A stretch of DNA of 52,658 nt, from the NCBI GenBank assembly GCA_021413735.1, contig JAIOPV010000168.1, positions 1-52,658 on the forward strand, written 5' to 3'. The DNA comes from Planctomycetota bacterium (lineage in GTDB: Bacteria; Planctomycetota; Planctomycetia; Gemmatales; Gemmataceae). The position numbers and the translations under genes were made by a program. The notes under the pieces are model-generated. The model was not told the origin of the DNA, searched no databases, and saw only the letters and a list, made by a program, of their open reading frames with translations. This document shows positions 33,505-41,482 of the stretch, piece by piece. Position 1 is the first letter of the stretch. Every line of letters starts with the position of its first letter.

Positions 33505-36318
33505 TCATGGAGTCGCCTTCGATTCGATTTCGCAGGTTGGAAGTGCCGATTTGAGCTTGGCAAGCCCGTTGTCGGAGATCGTCGTGCCGACCAGTTGCAG
33601 GCGAGTGAGTCCTTTTAACTGCCCGAGGCGTTCGACGGCGTCGTCACCGAGACGCTTCCCGGTGAGGGTCAACGCTTTCAACGCGGGCAACTTCTCCAGG
33701 TGCCGAATTGATTGCGTGTCGGAAACCGATGCCTCCAGGGAGAGCTCTTGCAATTTGCTGAGTCCGCCAACCTCTGACAGAAGTGCATCCCCGTGACTGT
33801 ACGGGCCAACGGTCAGGTGTGTCAGTGTGCGGAGCCGGCCGACGTACTTCGCGAGTTCCTCGCCTGCCCGGGCGGTTCTCATTCGAAGATGGGTCAACCC
33901 CGATAATCTAACGGCCCACGCGAGGTGTTCGCCCGTGAACCAGGGGATATCATCGAATGTGAGTCCGTCGACGCGGAAGTTCGCGGCTGGGAGGTCGTCG
34001 CCGCGAGTAACCGGCTTCGTCTCGGTGCCGACCGCAACTTCGAGGGCCGCACCATTCCGCAGAAGAATCTCGGCCGCAGCTCGTTCGTCAGCGTCGGGAA
34101 GTTCGGAGGGAATCGGCTCGGCAGCGACGCGAAAACCCGTCCGATCCGCGGGCACGTGCGGCGGCTCCGAGTGCCCTCGCGAAGCCGAACGCCCGTCTGC
34201 CACACCCCAGGTGTAACTCGCGCCGCGAACGCTCCTCCTCGTTTCCTTCCCCTTCCAGGTCAGCGGATTCAGTCGATCCTCCTCACGATAACTCTGCTCG
34301 TAGGAATCCAACACCCACTCATCAACGTTGCCGATCATGTCGTGCAAGCCGAACGGGTTCGCTGGGTATTCCCCGACCTGGGTCGGTTCGGATAACCCGA
34401 CCAGTGAAGTTCTCGCGTCCTCTTTGCGGACCTTGTCGCCCGTGTAGTACGCTGTGGTGGTGCCTCCGCGGATCGCCCGCTCCCACTCGGCGTCGGAGGC
34501 GAGGCGGTAGATACGCGAGTCCTTGCGACTGAGCCAGAGGCAAAACGCGATGGCGTCGTCCCAGTTCACGCAGACCACCGGGTGCCGGTCCGTTTGTTCC
34601 CAGCGGGGCTCACGCCAGGTGTAGCCGCCCTTCGACTGAAAGCTGTTGCCCGCAGTGTTCAGGCGGAAGGCATAGCTACCGGGGCGTTCCGCGAAGGTGC
34701 GGTACCCGCTGGCGTCCGTGAAGCGGCGGAACTCACCCACAGTGACTTCATACTGCCCGAGATAGAACGGCTGACTGATCCGGACCTTGCGTTGTGGCCC
34801 TTCGTCTGCTTTGCGTCCTGGTTCCGTGCTGGGCGATCCCTGTGTGAACGTGCCTTCCGGGATCAACACTATTCCCATCCCGACGCTGTTCTCGAACACC
34901 TTTCGGCGTGCCAACTTCTCGGCCTGGGCAACATCATCGCTCGGCGGCATGCCTGATTCGGATTGCTGCGGAGTTGGTGGCGGCTGTGAGACGATCGCGA
35001 AAGCGGCGGCCGCAACCGCGACGCAAGCGATTCCTGCCACCACTCGTCGCGGCCACCGACGAGATCGCCTCGAAAGGGGCAACAGGTTGACGTTCACCAG
35101 TGTCGTACTCGACGACGCTTTCGCCGCATCCGGCCCGAGGTTCGCGGCAATCGCGTCGAGGGCCTCCACGACCTGATGCGTCGATTCGAACCGGTCCGCG
35201 GGAGCCTTCTGGAGCAATCGGAGGACAACCTCGCCGAGTTCCGCCGGGATCGCCGTGTCGAGGCTATCGGGTGATGGCGGCGTGTGATCGAGAATGCGGC
35301 GGAACGTCCCGAGCTTGCTGCGGTCCCGAAACGGGTTGATGCCGACCAGCATTTCATACAGGACGCAACCGAGGGCGAACTGGTCCGCTTGAAGATCGAC
35401 GTGCTTGCTGGAGCGGACCTGCTCCGGTGCCATGTACGCGGGGGTGCCCATCACGGCCCGCGTCACCGTCAGCCCGGCGCCAACATCGGTGATGCGTGCG
35501 AGGCCAAAGTCGATCAACTTTGCCTGGTCCGAACCCGCGACCAGCCAGATGTTACTCGGCTTCACATCCCGGTGAACTAGCCCTGCATCGTGCGCCGCTG
35601 CCAAGCCCGAAGCCACTTGCCTGGCCACTCGCACGGCCCTGGCAATCGACAGCCGCTTCTCGCGGTCCATCCGATCCTGAAGGTTTTCCCCTTTCAAGAG
35701 GGCCATACACAGGTAGAGAACCCCGCGATCATCACCGACATCGTGAACGGTGACGACGTGCTCCGAGTCAAGCGTGGCCAGCGCACGCGCCTCGCGGACG
35801 AACCGGGCACGTGCGACCGGATCGAACGAGCGGGCATCGGTCATGACCTTCAGTGCGACTGTCCGCCGGAGGTTCACGTCCTCGGCTCGGAACACGGTTC
35901 CCATGCCGCCCGCGCCGAGTTGTTCAAAGATTCGGTACTTCCCAAGACGTCCCAACTCACCCGGCCCCTCGGCAGGGGAGAGAAACGAGTAGTCCTCGGG
36001 GGTTAAAACGCGAGCGTTCTGCTGGGGTGGGGCTTCCGTTCTTGTGGCATCTTCTCCCGCGACTTGCTCGACCTCGATGGCGACGGTTTCACCGAGAGGG
36101 GGCGGTGGCTCTGGAGCGTGCGTGGCCGTCGCCCGATCCCACTCGTTCGACGGCGGAGCGGCAAGGTGATCCCCGGTCAGGGTGGGCAAGCCCTCGGGAA
36201 CGAACACCGCCGTCCTGGGTTCGCCGTCGAGCGTGGCCCCGCACTGTGGGCAGTTCTCACCCATCTCGACCGCTCCTGGCGAGTAGCGGCAGGACTGACA
36301 GCAGCGTTCACTTGCCAT
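33505..36318 (-). CDS. Ser/Thr protein kinase with zinc ribbon, SUMF1-like and leucine-rich-repeat domains
   Basis: A 937-residue membrane kinase; ATG 36318 was chosen because the upstream extension to 36444 is compositionally unlike a protein. Residues 5-30 are a zinc-ribbon-like CQSC/CPQC pair. A Hanks-type kinase spans about 128-392 (glycine loop GAGGMG, Lys157, catalytic HRDVKPSN at about 249, DFG at 270, APE at about 297). A transmembrane helix lies at about 424-443. The exported half has a SUMF1/formylglycine-generating-enzyme-like domain (about 477-720: MGIVLIPEGTFTQGS; GQYEVTVGEFRRF; DMIGNVDEWVLD) and then leucine-rich repeats (about 770-930). The RGASYTWGVADGRS segment lacks the catalytic cysteines of true FGE, so this domain probably binds rather than oxidises. 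Confidence 0.92.
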   Translation of the reverse strand: MASERCCQSCRYSPGAVEMGENCPQCGATLDGEPRTAVFVPEGLPTLTGDHLAAPPSNEWDRATATHAPEPPPPLGETVAIEVEQVAGEDATRTEAPPQQNARVLTPEDYSFLSPAEGPGELGRLGKYRIFEQLGAGGMGTVFRAEDVNLRRTVALKVMTDARSFDPVARARFVREARALATLDSEHVVTVHDVGDDRGVLYLCMALLKGENLQDRMDREKRLSIARAVRVARQVASGLAAAHDAGLVHRDVKPSNIWLVAGSDQAKLIDFGLARITDVGAGLTVTRAVMGTPAYMAPEQVRSSKHVDLQADQFALGCVLYEMLVGINPFRDRSKLGTFRRILDHTPPSPDSLDTAIPAELGEVVLRLLQKAPADRFESTHQVVEALDAIAANLGPDAAKASSSTTLVNVNLLPLSRRSRRWPRRVVAGIACVAVAAAAFAIVSQPPPTPQQSESGMPPSDDVAQAEKLARRKVFENSVGMGIVLIPEGTFTQGSPSTEPGRKADEGPQRKVRISQPFYLGQYEVTVGEFRRFTDASGYRTFAERPGSYAFRLNTAGNSFQSKGGYTWREPRWEQTDRHPVVCVNWDDAIAFCLWLSRKDSRIYRLASDAEWERAIRGGTTTAYYTGDKVRKEDARTSLVGLSEPTQVGEYPANPFGLHDMIGNVDEWVLDSYEQSYREEDRLNPLTWKGKETRRSVRGASYTWGVADGRSASRGHSEPPHVPADRTGFRVAAEPIPSELPDADERAAAEILLRNGAALEVAVGTETKPVTRGDDLPAANFRVDGLTFDDIPWFTGEHLAWAVRLSGLTHLRMRTARAGEELAKYVGRLRTLTHLTVGPYSHGDALLSEVGGLSKLQELSLEASVSDTQSIRHLEKLPALKALTLTGKRLGDDAVERLGQLKGLTRLQLVGTTISDNGLAKLKSALPTCEIESKATP

Positions 36319-36344
36319 GTGACTCTCACGCTTCCTGACGCCCG

Positions 36345-39300
36345 TTACGGGGCTCTCGTTGCCGGGGTCCGGGGAAGTGGTGCCTGTTCCACGATCCGCA
36401 GAATGTGAACCAATCCGTCCGGCCCGGCCACAACAAGGTGACACCCATCCGGGGCGAACTCCATCGCATTTATCACGCGATCCGCAGTTGCAAGGCGGAT
36501 GACGCGAGGATTGGGATCGAGACCGGCCTTGCCCTTCATGAGCGTCCAGACGCGAACGGTACCATCGGGGCCGGCTGTGGCCAAGAGCCGACCGTCGGAA
36601 CGAACCCGCATTGCGTTGATTGGGCTCGGGGTCCGAACGACAACCCCCGGTTGGCCCTCTGCACTCCAGAACCTGAGCGTGCTATCGGCGCTGGAACTGA
36701 CAATCTCACCCGAGGGGAGAATTGCCACGGAGGAAATCACCGGAGGGGCGCTTCCATTATCGTATGCCTGCATCACCCGGGGAGTCCCACCCGCCAAAGG
36801 CCAGACGCGGACGGTCCCGTCGCTGCCGCCGGTTGCCAGGATTGTTCCGTCCGAATTATAAGCCACGCCGAATACCTGTCCGACGTGACCAACCAACAGG
36901 CGAGACATTGGTGATTTCGTCGACGGCCACCCAGGAAAATTGAGTGATTCCGGCGCCAATCTTACGGGCGGGGTGAAGATGCCGATGTGGCCTGCGGAAT
37001 CGGACGCGGCGAATGATTCCCCGTCCGGGGACGTCGCGACCGACAGGGGTGTTGCCAGACTTCCCCACTCCCCAACAGGTCGCTGGGTTGTGATGTCCCT
37101 GAGTCGAAAGATGCTATCCCGTCCGACGCTGAGGAACGCCTTTCCATCCGCCAGGAAGGCGAGCCCTGCAGCGATCCCACGATGCCCCGGATACTCCCTG
37201 CCTCGACCGTCCACTGGGTTCCAAAGCCGCACCCTACCGAAGCCATCCGCAGATGCGACCGATTTGCCATCCCCTGAGACAGCAAGTCGGAAGATTGATG
37301 CGTTGTGGCCCTCCATCAACTTTGGCTTCTTGTCGGGAGAAGTCACATCATATATCCAAAGGACCCGGTCTGGCCCTCCCCCTCCGATGATCTGCTTCCC
37401 GTCCGGGCTCAGGCAGTAAGTGACGAAGCCCGTCCGAGATACCAGTTCGACTTGTGATTCTCGCATGCCGTCCTTCGCTCGCCAGCGGACGGCGAACTGC
37501 GGCGCTGCAGGATCGGTCAGTTCGTGCTTCGCGGTCCAAAGTGATGCCCCGTCCGGGGTGAACGCCAGCAAGCCTACGCCGGGCGTGTTTGACTGCCAGA
37601 TCCGGGTGGTCTTCGTGAGGTCGTCCCCGATACGCCAGACCACGGTCCCTCGTTCTGTTCCACCCGCCAGGAATTGCTTGTCGGGGCTCAGCGTCAGGAA
37701 GAGACGCATAGTTGGCTCGGCGGGGTGTGTCAGGGTGTGCAGCAACTGCCCCGTCGCAACGGACAAGAACCGCACCTTCGCATCGGAACACCCAACCGCG
37801 AGGACTTCCCCACCGTTCAAGAATGCGACACCTCCCGCACCAACGGGCACGTCAAACTGACGCTGCTTCCCGGATTTGAGGTCGATCAAATTGATCTCAC
37901 CCTTTGGCAAAATGACCGAGGTCGCCAGGTACTTTCCGTCAGGGCTGAGCGCTGTCCTCCATGTCAATCCCGATGTATCGAAGCGTTGTTTCTCCCGCCC
38001 GGTTTCCACATCCCAGAGGCGAATGGTCCTGTCGTGACCGACGGACACGATCATGTCAGCCGTCGGATTAAACCGGACACTGCAGCACTGTGCGCGGTGC
38101 CCAACGAACCGGCGGACGAGGTTTCCCGTTCTTGCGTCGAAGAGAAACAAGTCGCTTCCGCTAACCGAGATGTAGAGCCTCCCGTCGGGGCTGAAATCGC
38201 CAAGTTCGGCGTTACCCGTCACTCGGTAGCGAGTTCCCCCCAATAACGCGACCGTTTCTGGAGGGACCTCACTCCCATCCGCTTTCATCGCAGCGACCCA
38301 GGGCTTCGGGAGAGCATCCGGACCGAACGTCGGCGACAGTGGCGGCTCAACGACAACCGGCGGTGCGATTGGAGTGCTTGGAATCGGTTGCAAGTTCGCA
38401 CCCGTTGCCACGGTCAACGGCCGGAAGGTCGTCGCCAGCGGAGACTGTGAGGTGTTCACCGCACACAAGCCCACTCGGACGCGATCAGGGGCCGCCCAGG
38501 TCACTGCGGGGAAGATCTGTTCGATCACTCCGCTGGCCTGTGTCGTCTGGATTCCCACAGTGGCCCGCCACTCGGCTCCGCGACGCGACAACCGAAGCGA
38601 GACAGATTTCGTATCGTCAGGGAGGATACGACCTTCGTTCGTGGCAGTGCGGAGGTGGTGGAGCACGCGATAAGAAACGTAACCACGGCGAGGTGCCCCT
38701 GGGCGGTAAACACGTTCCAACCGGATCCACTTCTCTGGACCGATGCTCACGAGGATTCCCGCGCTGCGGTAGCCGGAATTGGGGGGCTGTTCATTGTCGG
38801 GCACTCCGATCAGGTCTTCGACCACCGGCAGTGTGATGTCAAAATCGCCCTCGACAGGCTGGAGCACTCGCGGTGAGTTCACCGTGCCATGCTCGTTCAG
38901 ATCGAAGTTTCCGCCTGGAAGCGTGAACGTGAGACCCCTGGGCGATGGTGTGATGGAGACCTTGCTCGTCGGATTGATGACCTGACCCCAGTTTGGGATG
39001 TCGGTGGCCGGCGTGGGCGTTGAATTGAGCAACTGAATCCGACCGTCCCGTCGCGCGGCAGCGACCCTGGTCCCGTCGGGAGAGCGTGCCAGACGGTGAA
39101 TGGGTTGCCCCAACTCCCAGTGACGCAGTGGGTCGCCCGTCTCAACATCCCACTCGATCACCCGGCCATCCCAGCCACCAGTGAACAGTCGCTTGTTGCC
39201 TGAAAGGAACACCGCTCCGCTCACTTCCCCGGTGTGTCCGTAAAGCGTGTGCCGCTCGGTGCCTGTGCGAAGATCCCAAATCTTCACTGTTCCATTCGCA

Positions 39301-41075
39301 CTGGCTGAGGCCAATGTGTTGTCGTCGTCCGAGACGGCAAGCCACCATAGGCGGGGTTGCCCTGTCTTGATGCGAGAATTCACCTCATTGCGAGTGTAGT
39401 CCCAAACGAGAACCTCGCCGGACGGCACCCCGACGAGGAGAGTCTTGTTGTCTGACAGGTAGGCCAGTGCCGTGTCGCCCCCCGGAAGGCCCCGGAGAAT
39501 GGCGATTTCTATGCCCGTCTCCAGATTCCAAACCCGAATCGTCGAGTCGAAACTTCCCGATGCCGCTGTCTTCCCATCAGGGGATACTGCCAAACTCAAA
39601 ACCAGTTGGGTGTGCCCACGCAAGGTCCAGCGCTCTTGGCCGCTCTCGCTGTCCCAGACTTTCACGGTTCCGTCGAAGGCGGCGCTGACAAACGTTTTAC
39701 CCCCAGCGGCGAAACCGAGACCGTTAACCTGTCCGGTGTGGGCGATTAGGTTTCGACGGAGTTCGCCAGTTGTTGCATCCCAGATTTTGATTGCCCCGTC
39801 CTTTCCCCCACTCACAAGGGTGGCCCCGTCGGGAGAGAAAGTAAGCCCGGCGGCTTGTTCAACGTGGCTCGTCTTGTTGTTGCCGATCACTTCGAGCGGT
39901 TTGGGAACTGCAGGTCGGGTGGGCGTTGGTTGCGGTGTGGTCGGCTGGGCCGGCTGCACGGGGTTGACTGCCGGTTCGGCCTCAGCTGTGAGAACGGGTT
40001 GCGGCTTGTCGTTGAACTGCACAACGCCGGCGACCCCAACGGAAGCGAGAAGCAACACGGTCAGGGCCGCCAAACGCTTCCTCGCACGAGTTCGGCGGGG
40101 GCGCCGCAACCGCGGCGAACGTCCTTCTGCGATTGCGGTCAGTATCCGATCGACTTCGGCGGCTGACTTCGGTCGGTCGTTGGGCTTCTTCTCCATCAGC
40201 CATTCGACTAATTCACCAAACGCCGGAGGCAAGTCCGGCCGAAGCACGTGGATCGGCGTCGGAACGTGATCGACGGCAGCCAACATCGCCGAGACAATGT
40301 CCTCCCCTTGGAACGGCACCTCACCGGTGGCCGCTCGGTAGAGGACGCACCCCAAGCTGAACAGGTCGCTGCGTGGATTGACACTCTCTTCCTGAGCCTG
40401 TTCGGGCGACAGGTAGCCGGGTGTGCCGACGAGTTGAGCGGTCACCGCAGCCGCCGTCTGGGAGTCGTCCCACTGCACGAGCCCGTAATCCAGCAACCGG
40501 ACGCACCGCGTAGGAATCGTGCAATTCGGGTCGGCGACCTCGGTATCGCCTTCGAGTGAAGTGGACGAGCGTTCCTCGTCGAGCATCAAGTTGGCCGGCT
40601 TGACGTCGCGGTGAATCAGGCCGACTCCGTGAAGCGCGACCAGGGCCCGCGCGGCCCCCTGCCCGACATGCAACAACTCGGGAAGGTTGAGTTTTCCGAC
40701 CCGCTTCAATCGGGCTTCCAGCGACTCCCCCCGGATCAATTCCATGACCGTGTACAGGGTTCCACTCGTCAGGCCGAACGAGTGAATTGCGACAAGGTTC
40801 TCGTGACCAACCCCGCGCAACAGCCCACTCTGGCGAACAAATCGTTCTCGGGTTACGGGGTCGTTTGTGAGCGACGGCCTGAGGACTTTGACCGCAACGG
40901 GAGCGCCGGAGTCGTGCGCCTCGGCTGCGAACACCACTCCGGTACCACCGCTTCCGAGAACGGAAAGCAATCGAAACCCGGCGAGGCGCCCGAATTCCCC
41001 TTCGCTGGTGGGAGGTTCCAAAGTGGGCAGCACTTCAGCCAGCGCGTCGACTTTGGCGGTGGACGAGAAAGTCAT
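36345..41075 (-). CDS. Giant membrane Ser/Thr kinase with 21 WD40 repeats
   Basis: A 1576-residue kinase. The Hanks-type kinase spans about 33-315: glycine loop GSGGTG, Lys63, HRDVKPAN (155-162), then DYG at 196-198 where DFG is usual, and SPE in the activation loop. A Pro/Arg-rich linker follows, with a transmembrane helix at about 335-352. The exported part starts with seven WD40 repeats (AGLTFSPDGATLVSGGKDG ... IKIWD onward), then a beta-rich domain of about 190 residues resembling a lectin-like sandwich (FTLPGGNFDLNEHG; VSLRLSRRGAEWRATVG), then fourteen more WD40 repeats. The total of 21 fits three seven-bladed propellers. ATG 41075 has only weak SD; the frame is open to 41636. An AT-rich stretch at 41110-41190 could hold the promoter. 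The next gene follows after 26 bp. Confidence 0.93.
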   Translation of the reverse strand: MTFSSTAKVDALAEVLPTLEPPTSEGEFGRLAGFRLLSVLGSGGTGVVFAAEAHDSGAPVAVKVLRPSLTNDPVTRERFVRQSGLLRGVGHENLVAIHSFGLTSGTLYTVMELIRGESLEARLKRVGKLNLPELLHVGQGAARALVALHGVGLIHRDVKPANLMLDEERSSTSLEGDTEVADPNCTIPTRCVRLLDYGLVQWDDSQTAAAVTAQLVGTPGYLSPEQAQEESVNPRSDLFSLGCVLYRAATGEVPFQGEDIVSAMLAAVDHVPTPIHVLRPDLPPAFGELVEWLMEKKPNDRPKSAAEVDRILTAIAEGRSPRLRRPRRTRARKRLAALTVLLLASVGVAGVVQFNDKPQPVLTAEAEPAVNPVQPAQPTTPQPTPTRPAVPKPLEVIGNNKTSHVEQAAGLTFSPDGATLVSGGKDGAIKIWDATTGELRRNLIAHTGQVNGLGFAAGGKTFVSAAFDGTVKVWDSESGQERWTLRGHTQLVLSLAVSPDGKTAASGSFDSTIRVWNLETGIEIAILRGLPGGDTALAYLSDNKTLLVGVPSGEVLVWDYTRNEVNSRIKTGQPRLWWLAVSDDDNTLASASANGTVKIWDLRTGTERHTLYGHTGEVSGAVFLSGNKRLFTGGWDGRVIEWDVETGDPLRHWELGQPIHRLARSPDGTRVAAARRDGRIQLLNSTPTPATDIPNWGQVINPTSKVSITPSPRGLTFTLPGGNFDLNEHGTVNSPRVLQPVEGDFDITLPVVEDLIGVPDNEQPPNSGYRSAGILVSIGPEKWIRLERVYRPGAPRRGYVSYRVLHHLRTATNEGRILPDDTKSVSLRLSRRGAEWRATVGIQTTQASGVIEQIFPAVTWAAPDRVRVGLCAVNTSQSPLATTFRPLTVATGANLQPIPSTPIAPPVVVEPPLSPTFGPDALPKPWVAAMKADGSEVPPETVALLGGTRYRVTGNAELGDFSPDGRLYISVSGSDLFLFDARTGNLVRRFVGHRAQCCSVRFNPTADMIVSVGHDRTIRLWDVETGREKQRFDTSGLTWRTALSPDGKYLATSVILPKGEINLIDLKSGKQRQFDVPVGAGGVAFLNGGEVLAVGCSDAKVRFLSVATGQLLHTLTHPAEPTMRLFLTLSPDKQFLAGGTERGTVVWRIGDDLTKTTRIWQSNTPGVGLLAFTPDGASLWTAKHELTDPAAPQFAVRWRAKDGMRESQVELVSRTGFVTYCLSPDGKQIIGGGGPDRVLWIYDVTSPDKKPKLMEGHNASIFRLAVSGDGKSVASADGFGRVRLWNPVDGRGREYPGHRGIAAGLAFLADGKAFLSVGRDSIFRLRDITTQRPVGEWGSLATPLSVATSPDGESFAASDSAGHIGIFTPPVRLAPESLNFPGWPSTKSPMSRLLVGHVGQVFGVAYNSDGTILATGGSDGTVRVWPLAGGTPRVMQAYDNGSAPPVISSVAILPSGEIVSSSADSTLRFWSAEGQPGVVVRTPSPINAMRVRSDGRLLATAGPDGTVRVWTLMKGKAGLDPNPRVIRLATADRVINAMEFAPDGCHLVVAGPDGLVHILRIVEQAPLPRTPATRAP

Positions 41076-41185
41076 GTCGATTCTTGCCGAAGATCGCGGA
41101 CTATTGAGGCTTTTAATCCTAGTTGAGCGTCGCGGATCGAGCAAGCGTTCCGTGTTTGGTCTATTATTCGTTTTTAAATTAATCA

Positions 41186-41438
41186 CTACCTTGAGTTGAT
41201 GCAGATCAAATCGTTGTCGCCAAAGTCGTATGGGTACCGAAACTTCTTGACACTCCTCATAACGGGGGATTGCGCCGAGGCGTCGTAGCAGGCTCTCGCG
41301 AGACCGCAAAGCCATTCCTGGTTTTTGAGGTCTGAAGGACCGAGCTCCCTCAGCCCAGGCCACTGGCCTGGGATCGGTGGACACGGCCCAATATTTCATC
41401 GCAGCGAAAATCTCTCGTCCCAGCCGTTTGGCATTCAT
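41186..41438 (-). pseudogene. Possible frameshifted small gene upstream of the WD40 kinase
   Basis: ATG 41438 has GAAGGAG 8 nt upstream and opens MNAKRLGREIFAAMKYWAVS. Within a perfect 8-bp palindrome at about 41354-41372 (CCCAGGCC/GGCCTGGG) the good-looking frame shifts by +1. It continues with LKNQEWLCGLARACYDASAQ, then VKKFRYPYDFGDNDLICINS, and a TAG at 41186-41188. The total of 253 nt is one base more than a multiple of three. Codon third positions are G/C-rich in both halves. It may be a broken gene, a sequencing error, or chance. No homologue is known to me. Confidence 0.3.
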
Positions 41439-41482
41439 CAACGACACTCCTTCCCTTATCCTTCTGGGTAGGAGGTCTGCGT

